Source: CBCXVS01 sp965178525
Lineage (GTDB): Bacteria; Tectomicrobia; Entotheonellia; Entotheonellales; Entotheonellaceae
NCBI GenBank assembly: GCA_965178525.1
Contig: CBCXVS010000043.1
Span: 1-34,521, forward strand
Length of the DNA: 34,521 nucleotides
Direction: 5' to 3'
Part shown: piece after piece, positions 16,245 to 23,996 of the stretch
Numbering within the stretch: position 1 is the first letter of the stretch
Layout: each line of letters starts with the position of its first letter
Notes under the pieces: model-generated
The model's database searches: none
The model's input: the letters and a program-made list of their open reading frames with translations, nothing else
What the model was told of the DNA's origin: nothing
Program-made: the position numbers and the translations under genes

Positions 16245-17318
16245 TCACTCGGTAGGGACAAGGGCAGGTACCTGACGCCAAGCATCTGACTGGCGTGCAG
16301 CTTGCCACAAGTCATAGTTGCGTTGTAGATTCAGCCAGAGTTCCGGTGTCGTACCGAACGCGGCCGATAACCGAAGCGCCATACCCATGAGCGACGCAAC
16401 CTCATCGTGTTGAACCATCAGAGCCACCCAGTCATCCTGCACCAAACGCTGCACGACCCTCAGCCGCGCCGTCTCGAGGGCAGTGCGTAAAGCTGTTTCC
16501 TGGAAGGTTAAAATGCCGGAAAGAATCAGTTTGCCTTGTGGGGCGAGGCGGTGGGTCAATGGCCGGATCATGTTCACCAATGGGCCCAGGTAAATATTGG
16601 CGGTGATGAGGGCGAATTGTTCTTCCGTGATATCCCAGGAGCCGTGTAAGAAACAAGCGCGATTCTGCAAACCGTTCAGAGCGGCGTTGCCACTAGCCAC
16701 CGGAATTGCCTGAGCGTCCGTGTCCACGCCGATCGTTTGCTGCATGCCGAGTTTGAGGGCGGCCAGACTCAGAATACCCGATCCGCATCCCACGTCGAAA
16801 AGCGTACCTTGTTGCTCACTTGTAATGGTCTGGGCTAACAGCGTCAAAGCCAGGTAGGTGGTGGGATGTGAGCCGGTTCCAAAGGCCAGACCGGGGTCTA
16901 ACGTCAGAGGCGCCATGGTATCCGGAAGCGGGGTGGTATCCCAGGGCGGGCGAATGCATAGGCGTTGTGCAATGTCAATAGGCTGGAAAAACTGCTGCCA
17001 TTGCGTTAAATACGCTTCATCCTGGAGAGGGCGGCAAAAGAGGGAGCAAGGCGATCCTGCATGTACAGCGGATTGTTCCTGTACGAACGTTTGCAAGGCC
17101 GTCACACGTCGCGCCAGGTCTGCGTCCATGGGAAACGCGCCTTGCAACACAGTCCACTCTGCCGCCTCAGAGCCTGGGATCACACCAGCCTCTTGGGTTG
17201 GACAGAGCACCGCAGCATCATGGACAACGACTGCGGTCGAGCCGAGGTGATGCAGATGTGCACTCATTATCTCGCTCAGGCTCGCTGGCGCCTGCACAAA
17301 TATATCCCACCACTGCAT
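16245..17318 (-). CDS. prmA: Ribosomal protein L11 methyltransferase fused to a HigA-type antitoxin tail
   Basis: Residues 1-304 are PrmA, which trimethylates ribosomal protein L11. The start at 17318 (MQWWDIFVQAPASLSEIMSA) matches the family N-terminus; earlier in-frame starts exist at 17348 and 17360. The core shows LDPGLAFGTGSHPTTYLALT, LFDVGCGSGILSLAALKLG, VDTDAQAIPVASGNAALNG and ANIYLGPLVNMI, and the natural PrmA end RLVQDDWVALMV. Residues about 305-357 do not belong to PrmA: MALRLSAAFGTTPELWLNLQ, then RNYDLWQAARQ, is the part after the helix-turn-helix in HigA/VapI antitoxins. The HigA DNA-binding half and a HigB toxin are missing. The fusion is in one clean frame. PrmA activity is probably intact; the tail is likely a relic, though a function cannot be excluded. 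Confidence 0.9.
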   Translation of the reverse strand: MQWWDIFVQAPASLSEIMSAHLHHLGSTAVVVHDAAVLCPTQEAGVIPGSEAAEWTVLQGAFPMDADLARRVTALQTFVQEQSAVHAGSPCSLFCRPLQDEAYLTQWQQFFQPIDIAQRLCIRPPWDTTPLPDTMAPLTLDPGLAFGTGSHPTTYLALTLLAQTITSEQQGTLFDVGCGSGILSLAALKLGMQQTIGVDTDAQAIPVASGNAALNGLQNRACFLHGSWDITEEQFALITANIYLGPLVNMIRPLTHRLAPQGKLILSGILTFQETALRTALETARLRVVQRLVQDDWVALMVQHDEVASLMGMALRLSAAFGTTPELWLNLQRNYDLWQAARQSDAWRQVPALVPTE

Positions 17319-17364
17319 GCGTCTGCGTATCCCCGGGCGGATGCGCATCGACACCCGCACCGTA

Positions 17365-18420
17365 TTAACCGTCGGTGAGGATGCGACTCACGAGATTCGC
17401 CGTATAATCCACCAAGGCCATCATGCGCGAATATTCCATGCGTTTGGGACCGACGACCCCGAGTACGCCCAGGGTGCAGTCACCATAGCTATACGTATGG
17501 GTGACGAGACTGCATTCATGGATATCTTTCAAGGGCGTTTCCGAGCCGATAATGACATTGATGCCCGTTTCGGCCAGGCAGCGGTCGAGGATGCTGATCA
17601 AGCGACTTTTTTCCTCAAAGGCTTTGAACAGCTCCTTCATACGATCGACGTTCGCTACGAACTCGGGCTGATCCATGATATTGGCTGTACCGCCGAGATA
17701 AATGTCGCTTTCCGCTTCCGTAGTATCCTCGAAGGTTTTCGCGCCAACATAGATCGCTTGTTGGACCAGGAGATCATACTGTGCCTTCTCTTCGGCCATC
17801 CGTTCTAGCACCTGCTGCCGAATGGCGTGTAGAGGCTGCCCGGAGAATTCCTGGTTGAGATAGTTCGAAATTTTGTGCAACTCGTCTTGCGTGACTTCCT
17901 CGTCAAGTGTGAGCAGCTTGTTGTGCACAATCGCCGAGGCCATCACAAAAATGGCCAAGACTTGCCTACCGCGGATTTTGACGAACTCGATCCGCTTGAA
18001 AATGGCGGTTGAAAAGGTGTACAAGACCACCCCGGCATAGTGCGACACTTCGGAGAGCAGGCGCGAGGTCACCGCGATGACTTCATCGGTGTCCCCCTGG
18101 TGGGAGCGAAACTGCTGCGTGATGAAATCCGCTTCTTCCAGGTTGGGCATTTCCAAAGTGCGCAAATGATCCACATAGCGGCGGTAGCCTTTATCTGTTG
18201 GGATGCGTCCCGCCGACGTGTGCGGTTGTTCCAAAAACCCAAATTCTTCGAGATCCGACATGACGTTGCGGATGGTTGCCGGACTTAGGCCGAAATCGAA
18301 GCGCTTGGAGATCGTACGCGAGCCAACTGGATCGGCGGTTTGAATGAAACTTTGGATCACGGCCATCAAAATACGTTGTGTGCGTTCATCCAAAGCTTCT
18401 CGGTCCGAGGTCTCACGCAT
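17365..18420 (-). CDS. hrcA: Heat-inducible transcription repressor HrcA
   Basis: This 351-residue repressor binds CIRCE operators of chaperone genes and depends on GroEL for activity. The winged-helix N-terminus is clear (LDERTQRILMAVIQSFIQTA, DPVGSRTISKRFDFGLSPAT, IRNVMSDLEEFGFLEQPHTS, AGRIPTDKGYRRYVD). The central GAF-like domain and C-terminus (LIGSETPLKDIHECSLVTHT, YGDCTLGVLGVVGPKRMEYS) follow. A perfect CIRCE lies 103 bases upstream, so autoregulation is expected. Unlike the common hrcA-grpE-dnaK-dnaJ order, the next gene on the strand is prmA 46 bases on, and the chaperone genes are not in the window. The start has GAGAGG upstream. Confidence 0.97.
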   Translation of the reverse strand: MRETSDREALDERTQRILMAVIQSFIQTADPVGSRTISKRFDFGLSPATIRNVMSDLEEFGFLEQPHTSAGRIPTDKGYRRYVDHLRTLEMPNLEEADFITQQFRSHQGDTDEVIAVTSRLLSEVSHYAGVVLYTFSTAIFKRIEFVKIRGRQVLAIFVMASAIVHNKLLTLDEEVTQDELHKISNYLNQEFSGQPLHAIRQQVLERMAEEKAQYDLLVQQAIYVGAKTFEDTTEAESDIYLGGTANIMDQPEFVANVDRMKELFKAFEEKSRLISILDRCLAETGINVIIGSETPLKDIHECSLVTHTYSYGDCTLGVLGVVGPKRMEYSRMMALVDYTANLVSRILTDG

Positions 18421-18522
18421 GTACGTTACCTCTCTATGCTAATCAGGCACGCTATCCATGCTGCCACATTATACTCGTCTTTCCTCGGGAAGCAACTGAA
18501 AGGGCAAGGATATTTGTAGAGT

Positions 18523-18549
18523 TTAGCACTCGTTTGGGGAGAGTGCTAA
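18523..18549. promoter_or_regulatory. CIRCE operator (HrcA binding site)
   Basis: TTAGCACTC (18523-18531), nine spacer bases, then GAGTGCTAA (18541-18549): an exact match to the CIRCE consensus with its N9 spacer. It lies between divergent hrcA (-) and holB (+), 103 bases before hrcA. A TTGTCA on the - strand at about 18557-18562 could be the hrcA -35, placing CIRCE over the core promoter. The 316-base gap 18421-18736 holds no other feature I can support. Confidence 0.95.
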
Positions 18550-18736
18550 CAATTTCTTGACAACGGCTTGCTTCCGTGATGAGCAGATCGGTGGCGATGC
18601 CGCGAACCCCTGACAGGCGCGTTTCGGTATGGTATGGTAACGAGCAGCAAGCCGTATGGCAAACGCTTGCGACACGGAAGAAGCCGTTGGAGTGGGCAAA
18701 TCTGGGACACATGTCAAGAGGACATGAGGGGCACAC

Positions 18737-19726
18737 ATGGCATTGCATCACGTCTTAGGGCAAGACCACGCCCTCCGCTTGTTGCACCATGCGCTGGCGC
18801 ACGCACGCCTTAGCCATGCTTATTTGTTTGCCGGATCCTCAGGGGTTGGGAAACATTTCACAGCTCGGCAATTGACCAAGACCCTCTATTGCGTGGCGGC
18901 ATCCACGGATGCGTGCGATACCTGCGTCGCCTGTCACAAAATTGACACGGACAATCACCCGGATGTCGTGGACATCGGTCCTGATGGCGCTAGTATCGGC
19001 ATCGAACACATCCGTGCCGTACAGCACCGTCTGAGTTATAAACCCTATGAGAATCAACGCATTACGATTATTCTGGACGCATGCGAATCCTTGACGCCTC
19101 CTGCCGCCAACGCCCTTCTCAAGACCTTGGAAGAACCGCCGGCGCATGGGCTTTTGCTGTTGCTCACCAGCAACCAAGCCGCTTTGCCGTTAACCCTGAT
19201 CTCGCGATGTCAACGCGTTCCGTTTCGTGCGCTCGCCTCCATTCATATCCGTACGATTCTCGAACAGCAAGGTGTTGATCAAGACACGGCAGCACTCGCG
19301 TCGATGCTCTCACAGGGGGGGCTACGGCTCGGGGAACATGGGGACGTCTCTCATGCCCTGGCGGCACGGCAGCAGGCCCAAGCCGTGCTTACGGAGGTCA
19401 TACGGGCCGATCCCACCTCCGTATTCATACAGGCACGTCAGCTCGCTGGGAAACGGGAGCAGTGCGAAGAACTGTTGCAGTGGCTGGCCTTCCTGTGTCG
19501 CGACCTTGTGATGCTCAACATCGCGCCTGGTAGACCACTGTATAATGATGATCTGCGTCATGAGTTGAGCCCGCTGGCGCACCGCTTATCCGTTGACCCC
19601 CTCCTCGACGCCTGCGCCTTTATCGAACAGTTACGGCGTTATTTAGGTATGAATCTCAACCCCCAGCTCGTCTTCGAACGGCTGCTCATCCACCTGCACG
19701 ATCTCGTGGCGCCGCCTTACCGCTGA
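18737..19726 (+). CDS. holB: DNA polymerase III subunit delta prime
   Basis: This 329-residue clamp-loader subunit has a start at 18737 following GAGGGG. The AAA+ domain has LGQDHALRLLHHALAHARLS, HAYLFAGSSGVGKHFTARQL (Walker A-like), a zinc module with Cys52, Cys60, Cys63 and Cys66, VVDIGPDGASIGIEHIRAVQ, ILDACESLTPPAANALLKTL, EEPPAHGLLLLLTSN and the sensor-like LISRCQRVPFR. The residue after the Walker lysine is His rather than Thr/Ser, in line with delta prime not needing ATP binding. It is the only + strand gene in this block, convergent with rny (21 bases between ends). No tmk is beside it, although that is a frequent neighbour elsewhere. Confidence 0.93.
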   Translation: MALHHVLGQDHALRLLHHALAHARLSHAYLFAGSSGVGKHFTARQLTKTLYCVAASTDACDTCVACHKIDTDNHPDVVDIGPDGASIGIEHIRAVQHRLSYKPYENQRITIILDACESLTPPAANALLKTLEEPPAHGLLLLLTSNQAALPLTLISRCQRVPFRALASIHIRTILEQQGVDQDTAALASMLSQGGLRLGEHGDVSHALAARQQAQAVLTEVIRADPTSVFIQARQLAGKREQCEELLQWLAFLCRDLVMLNIAPGRPLYNDDLRHELSPLAHRLSVDPLLDACAFIEQLRRYLGMNLNPQLVFERLLIHLHDLVAPPYR

Positions 19727-19747
19727 TCCCGGCTGGCCACGTGAACG

Positions 19748-21316
19748 CTATCGTGCATACTCCGTCGTGCGGGTTTCGCGTAGGACTGTCACCTTAATCT
19801 GGCCCGGATACACCATCTCTTGTTCAATACGCTTGGCGACATCACGCGCGAGAAAATGGGCTTCAGCATCATTGACCGATTCCGGGCGCACGACGATCCG
19901 GATTTCACGGCCCGCTTGGATAGCATAGGTTTTATCGACGCCCTCGAATGAATCGCCGATTTCTTCCAACTTGCGCAAGCGTTTGACGTATTCTTCCAAC
20001 ATCTCGCGGCGTGCTCCGGGACGTGCCGCCGAGAGGGCGTCCGCTGCCGCTACCAGAATCGCTTCGACGTGCCGCGGCTCCTCATCTTCGTGATGGCATC
20101 CAATGGCGTTGAGCACGACATCCGGTTCACTATAGCGCTGGGCAATTTCTTGTCCGATTTGCACATGTGTCCCCTGCGTCGTCCGATCTGCCGCTTTGCC
20201 GATATCGTGCAACAAACCCGCCCGGCGGGCCAGACGCTCGTCCACGCCCAGCTCGGCCGCCATGACACCGGCCAAAAACGCCGTTTCCTTCACGTGTTGT
20301 AGGACATTTTGTGAGTAGCTCGTGCGGTATTTCAGGCGTCCTAAGAGTTTGATGAGATCCGGGTGCAGGTCGTCAATACCGACTTCAAACGCCGCTGCTT
20401 CGCCGTTTTCCCGCAGCGTTTCCGTCATTTCCTGCTGCATCTTCTCCACCATATCCTCGATCCGTCCCGGATGGATGCGGCCATCAGCAACCAGACGTTC
20501 CAGCGCCAACCGCGCAATCTCGCGGCGAATCGGATCAAAGCCGGATACCACCACGGCATCCGGGGTATCATCAATGACCAAATCCACACCGGTAGCGGTC
20601 TCAAACGCGCGAATGTTACGTCCCTCGCGGCCAATGATGCGTCCTTTCATCTCTTCATTCGGCAGGGCGACGACGGAGACGGAACTCTCCACCACGTGGT
20701 CGGCGGCAAAGCGTTGAATAGCTAGGCTGGTATAAAAACTCGCTCGTTTTTGCGCCATCTCGCGCGCTTCGGCTTCCATGCGCCGGATCTGATCCATGGC
20801 CTCGGCGCGCGCTTCATCTAGGAGCTGATCCATCAATTGTTGCTTGGCCTCAGCCGCTGGCAGATTGGCAATCTCTTCCAGACGGTGCAACTGCGTCTCG
20901 TATACAGCACTCAGTTCCTGTTCCTTTTGAGTGTACAGGATTTCCCGCTGTTGCAATTGCTCGTTACGTGCCTGCAGGTCATGTTGATGCTGCTCGATAT
21001 CGCTCAGGTGGCGCTCCAGGGTGGTTTCGCGCTGCATCAGTTTGTCCTCCAACCGCCGCAGCTCGATCCTGGACGCTTCAGCCTCCTGGGCGGAGCGGGC
21101 TTGGGTCCGCTCCCAGGTCTCTTGGGCGCTGCGAACCGCCTCGCGGGCCTTGGCATCCGCTTCTTGTTCTGCTGCTCGCAGAATGTGCTGTGCTTGGTCT
21201 TCAGCTTCGTGGATCTTGCGCTGTGCGATGACATGTCGCAGCAGATAACCACAGAGCACGCCGATGCCCGCGACCATGATCAAGATGATGATGTATACCA
21301 CACCACTCAGGTTCAA
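19748..21316 (-). CDS. rny: Ribonuclease Y
   Basis: This 522-residue, membrane-anchored endoribonuclease initiates mRNA decay. The start codon is TTG at 21316, 6-7 bases after AAGGAGA. Domains in order: an N-terminal membrane helix (residues about 5-27, VVYIIILIMVAGIGVLCGYL), a long coiled coil to about residue 200 (EAEDQAQHILRAAEQEADAK and similar), a KH domain (VVALPNEEMKGRIIGREGRN, IRAFETATGVDLVIDDTPDA), and an HD domain with LLHDIGKAADR near residue 370 and GCHHEDEEP. The C-terminus (VIQA-type GREIRIVVRPESVNDAEAHF) and the length match the family. It is 12 bases downstream of the cyclo-ligase gene, so probably co-transcribed. Confidence 0.97.
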   Translation of the reverse strand: MNLSGVVYIIILIMVAGIGVLCGYLLRHVIAQRKIHEAEDQAQHILRAAEQEADAKAREAVRSAQETWERTQARSAQEAEASRIELRRLEDKLMQRETTLERHLSDIEQHQHDLQARNEQLQQREILYTQKEQELSAVYETQLHRLEEIANLPAAEAKQQLMDQLLDEARAEAMDQIRRMEAEAREMAQKRASFYTSLAIQRFAADHVVESSVSVVALPNEEMKGRIIGREGRNIRAFETATGVDLVIDDTPDAVVVSGFDPIRREIARLALERLVADGRIHPGRIEDMVEKMQQEMTETLRENGEAAAFEVGIDDLHPDLIKLLGRLKYRTSYSQNVLQHVKETAFLAGVMAAELGVDERLARRAGLLHDIGKAADRTTQGTHVQIGQEIAQRYSEPDVVLNAIGCHHEDEEPRHVEAILVAAADALSAARPGARREMLEEYVKRLRKLEEIGDSFEGVDKTYAIQAGREIRIVVRPESVNDAEAHFLARDVAKRIEQEMVYPGQIKVTVLRETRTTEYAR

Positions 21317-21328
21317 CGGTATTCTCCT

Positions 21329-21955
21329 TTATTTTGCCCCGATGCATGGCGGCGGCGTTGTAAGGTGGGACGGTGCATAGGACTGCACGCCCTGTTCCGT
21401 TACAACGAACTGCATATCCACGTCATGAGGCATACGCGGGAGACACGGAACGATCTGGATATGAAATGCGATTCCCCCATACCGGGCCGTCGCAGACAAC
21501 TGCGGCAAGAAGCGGTCGTAATATCCAGCCCCATACCCTAACCGCATGCCATGTACGTCGAATCCGACGCCCGGCGCCAACACCCAGTCAATGTCCGCGG
21601 GAGGCACAACTGCCGACATATCACGCGGTTCGAGAATGCCATAAGGGCCACGCCGCACGTCGGCCGCCGACAGTGGACATTCCACCGCGAGCAGCCCTTG
21701 ACGGGTGACGACCGGTACCGCCACCCGTTTGCCTTGTCGCCGTGCTTCCGCAATCAGGGCTGCGGTTTGAACTTCCTGGGGCGACGCCATATATAGCATA
21801 ACGGTATGGCTGGCCCTGAAAGCCTCCATTGCGATCACATGAGCGGTGATCGCAGCGCTGTATTCGCTGCTCTGCGCCGGCAAGAGCGACGCCCGTCGCG
21901 CTAGGAGACAACGACGCAAACGTTGTTTGGTATGTTGGAGCTGCTGTGCAGGAAT
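21329..21955 (-). CDS. 5-formyltetrahydrofolate cyclo-ligase, apparent ATT start
   Basis: This enzyme converts 5-formyl-THF to 5,10-methenyl-THF with ATP. The core is clear: KQRLRRCLLARRASLLPAQS, TVMLYMASPQEVQTAALIAE, GKRVAVPVV, GPYGILEPRD, LAPGVGFDVHGMRLGYGAGY, YDRFLPQL. The first conventional start (TTG at 21919) would cut off the conserved KQ-LRR helix and has no ribosome site. Upstream in frame the only candidate before a stop is ATT at 21955, exactly five bases after GGGAGG. I therefore place the start there, giving 208 residues; this start is inference. The gene follows a 610-base gap after zapA, the usual home of 6S RNA in zapA-ssrS-cyclo-ligase arrangements. Confidence 0.88.
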   Translation of the reverse strand: MPAQQLQHTKQRLRRCLLARRASLLPAQSSEYSAAITAHVIAMEAFRASHTVMLYMASPQEVQTAALIAEARRQGKRVAVPVVTRQGLLAVECPLSAADVRRGPYGILEPRDMSAVVPPADIDWVLAPGVGFDVHGMRLGYGAGYYDRFLPQLSATARYGGIAFHIQIVPCLPRMPHDVDMQFVVTEQGVQSYAPSHLTTPPPCIGAK

Positions 21956-21989
21956 CTATTCCTCCCTCTACCTACCATGCGGGCTGAGA

Positions 21990-22210
21990 TCGCCGCACGC
22001 ACATGCAGAAGCCCCATAGCGTAGAGAGAGCTCAGGTGAGATACAGCAGCGTATTAGGTGTCGATGGGAATAGCAGAAAAACGCTGCTCCTCAAGCATCG
22101 CGGTGGTGCACCATCGCGTATACTCTGTTACAACAACCTCAATATCGGGGTATAGAGGCCTGAAAGCTTGCAAGACTGCGCTCCCCCCGTGCTTGGATAC
22201 CCCGCTATGA
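21990..22210 (-). ncRNA. Candidate structured RNA (6S RNA position), unproven
   Basis: The 610-base gap 21956-22565 has no convincing gene. In many bacteria 6S RNA lies between zapA and the 5-formyl-THF cyclo-ligase gene, and this gap has that position. It contains several dyads: CGGGGTAT/ATACCCCG arms at 22146-22153 and 22197-22204, an imperfect CGCG...CGCG dyad around TGGTGCACCA at 22099-22118, and AGCAGCGT/ACGCTGCT arms at 22045-22052 and 22081-22088 with a 28-base loop. I could not assemble the full 6S rod with central bubble by eye, so ends and strand are provisional. Bases 22211-22565 hold nothing I can support. Confidence 0.25.
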
Positions 22211-22565
22211 CTCCAGCCCTGCCTACGTGCCAACCAAGACGACCCGCATCGTGGAATCCAGACCGTAGAGCTCCCATTTTGAGTCTACAGATAGACATAA
22301 GTGTTACTGTACCAAATGCCACCGAGCGCCGCAAGGAAAACACCACCTCCCTCGCGTGCGTGGCGCCGCTCGTACACGCTGGCAGAAGTCAGCGAGCCGC
22401 TTGGGCGCCGTCAGCTCAACCCTATTCAGATCATCATCCGCTCACTCATTTGCGGTACGCCGTACTCGCACAGGCAGGCGGAAGTCATATGCCCTGTTGA
22501 GCATCGCAAGGTTAACACCATCAGGATTGGCTAGGGGTACGTTGTTTGAGTTATGCCGTACTCGT

Positions 22566-22856
22566 CTAGGCATCGTGCACATGTTGTTGCAAAAGGGTGA
22601 GGAGATGTTCGGTTTTGGCCTGTACCGTGCGGGAGGAGTTTTCATACTGATCTTGTAATTTCAGCAGGTCATCCGCAATATTGAGCGCCGTGAGGACAGC
22701 CATACGATTGAAGGGTATCGACTTCGTGCTTTGGGCAATGGCCCGCATCCTTTCATCGACATAGGAGGCCAAGCGTTGAATGTATTCCGGCGTGGCTTCA
22801 CCGGCTGCCACTCGGAAGACTTGCCCGAAAATCTCCACCTCGACGTCTTCGGCCAT
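22566..22856 (-). CDS. zapA: Cell division protein ZapA
   Basis: This 96-residue protein bundles FtsZ filaments at the Z-ring. The family pattern is visible: VEVEIFGQVFRVAAGEATPE, YIQRLASYVDERMRAIAQST, MAVLTALNIADDLLKLQ, then a C-terminal coiled coil (QAKTEHLLTLLQQH). AAGGGA precedes the ATG at 22856. It follows the ZapB-like gene by 17 bases, so the two coiled-coil division proteins are probably co-translated. Confidence 0.92.
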   Translation of the reverse strand: MAEDVEVEIFGQVFRVAAGEATPEYIQRLASYVDERMRAIAQSTKSIPFNRMAVLTALNIADDLLKLQDQYENSSRTVQAKTEHLLTLLQQHVHDA

Positions 22857-22873
22857 ACCCGATCCCTTCTTGG

Positions 22874-23179
22874 CTAGGTCTGGGCATCTCCCTCCGTACG
22901 TGTACGTTCTTCAAGCCATTCAATCGTCGTCAGCATTTGTTGGAGCTTCTGTTGAATAATGCCGCGCTCCTGCTGGAGCACTTGCATCGTCGTGCGGAGC
23001 CGCAACAATTCTTCGCGCTCGTTCTGCAACCGTTCAACTTCCTGCTGTTGCGCCGCGAGCGTGTCCTGCAAGCCGCGCACCTCCTGGCTCAGCCGCGTAT
23101 TTTCGTCTTGTACACGCAGGCAAGCCTGTAGGAGGGCCGTCACGTGCTTTTCGAGCAACTCAAATCGCGTGACATCCAT
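22874..23179 (-). CDS. ZapB-like coiled-coil protein
   Basis: This is a 101-residue protein from the ATG at 23179 (MDVTRFELLEKHVTALLQAC), chosen because GGAG lies eight bases upstream; the longer frame to 23287 lacks a site. After the first helix nearly the whole chain is coiled coil (ENTRLSQEVRGLQDTLAAQQ, QEVERLQNEREELLRLR, QQERGIIQQKLQQML). This shape and the spot directly before zapA fit the ZapB/DUF904 group, which links ZapA-FtsZ to the division site. Coiled-coil similarity alone is weak evidence, so the name rests mainly on context. Confidence 0.65.
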   Translation of the reverse strand: MDVTRFELLEKHVTALLQACLRVQDENTRLSQEVRGLQDTLAAQQQEVERLQNEREELLRLRTTMQVLQQERGIIQQKLQQMLTTIEWLEERTRTEGDAQT

Positions 23180-23346
23180 CAGGCAGGCTCCGTAGAAGCC
23201 CCCACGCGGCGCGCCGTATGGAGGGTAGGACAGGAGGGCAAAATGCAGGCAGATAAAATATATATAGACCCTAAAGTACCCAGACACATTACCCTTACAG
23301 AGGCATTTTTCCAGGGCAAGCTATAAAAGTAATGTGGCTTGGGTCC

Positions 23347-23739
23347 TTAGGACTGGGCTGCGGGCTGTAGCTCCTCGTGAGCAGGGCTGAGCTGTTCTTT
23401 CGCCAGCGCTGCAATCTTAGCAAACGCCTCGGGATCATGCACGGCCACATCCGCGAGGACCTTCCGATCGAGCGCAATATCGGCACGTTTCAGGCCCGCA
23501 ATGAAGCGGCTATACGAGAGCCCATGTAGACGCGCCGCCGCGTTGATACGCATGATCCACAGACGGCGAAAATCCCGTTTGCGCGCCCGGCGGTCACGAT
23601 AGGCAAAGTTCCAGCCGCGCTCAACGGTTTCACGTGCTTTCCGAAACAGTTTACTTCGGGCGCCGCGATTCCCCTTGGCATGTTTCAGCAATCGTTTGTG
23701 GCGCCGCCGTGACGCAGGACTATTCGTTGCACGTGGCAT
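23347..23739 (-). CDS. rplT: 50S ribosomal protein L20
   Basis: This 130-residue protein has a start at 23739, MPRATNSPASRRRHKRLLKH, followed by AKGNRGARSKLFRKARETVE, FAYRDRRARKRDFRRLWIMR, INAAARLHGLSYSRFIAGLK. All are typical L20: a basic N-terminal extension and a globular domain binding 23S rRNA early in 50S assembly. The family usually ends near residue 118; here about 12 extra residues (HEELQPAAQS end) follow. It is last of infC-rpmI-rplT with 25 bases to rpmI. L20 commonly represses this operon, but I see no clear operator. Confidence 0.97.
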   Translation of the reverse strand: MPRATNSPASRRRHKRLLKHAKGNRGARSKLFRKARETVERGWNFAYRDRRARKRDFRRLWIMRINAAARLHGLSYSRFIAGLKRADIALDRKVLADVAVHDPEAFAKIAALAKEQLSPAHEELQPAAQS

Positions 23740-23764
23740 GGCCTCTTGCTTCCTTTTCTTTGAC

Positions 23765-23959
23765 TTATCCCAACAGGAGCCGTTTGATACGCCGCACATC
23801 TGCAGGCGCCGCCAAAGCCGTGTGGCGCAGTTGCCGTTTCCGCTTCCGAGTTTTTTTTGTCAAAATATGGCGTACGAACGCTTGATTGCGCCGCACATGG
23901 CCTTTCGCCGTCAAGCGAAACCGCTTGACAGCCCCACGATTACTTTTCATTTTTGGCAT
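23765..23959 (-). CDS. rpmI: 50S ribosomal protein L35
   Basis: This 64-residue protein begins MPKMKSNRGAVKRFRLTAKG at 23959, the canonical L35 start; the frame's earlier start at 23968 would add three residues unlike the family. It is highly basic (HILTKKTRKRKRQLRHTAL) and ends VRRIKRLLLG, as in the family. It lies between infC (37 bases) and rplT (25 bases). Confidence 0.95.
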   Translation of the reverse strand: MPKMKSNRGAVKRFRLTAKGHVRRNQAFVRHILTKKTRKRKRQLRHTALAAPADVRRIKRLLLG

Positions 23960-23996
23960 ACGGACCACTCCTGGCCAACCGTCCGGCAGCCACCCT

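Noticed and set aside
16069..16315. Two overlapping 79-codon - strand frames after prmA, considered as a HigB toxin or rest of HigA
   Set aside because: Neither resembles HigB or a helix-turn-helix; the DNA there is AT-rich intergenic sequence with DnaA-like boxes.
22128..22535. Several 70-110-codon open frames in the zapA/cyclo-ligase gap
   Set aside because: No ribosome sites, no recognisable motifs, and they overlap each other in different frames.
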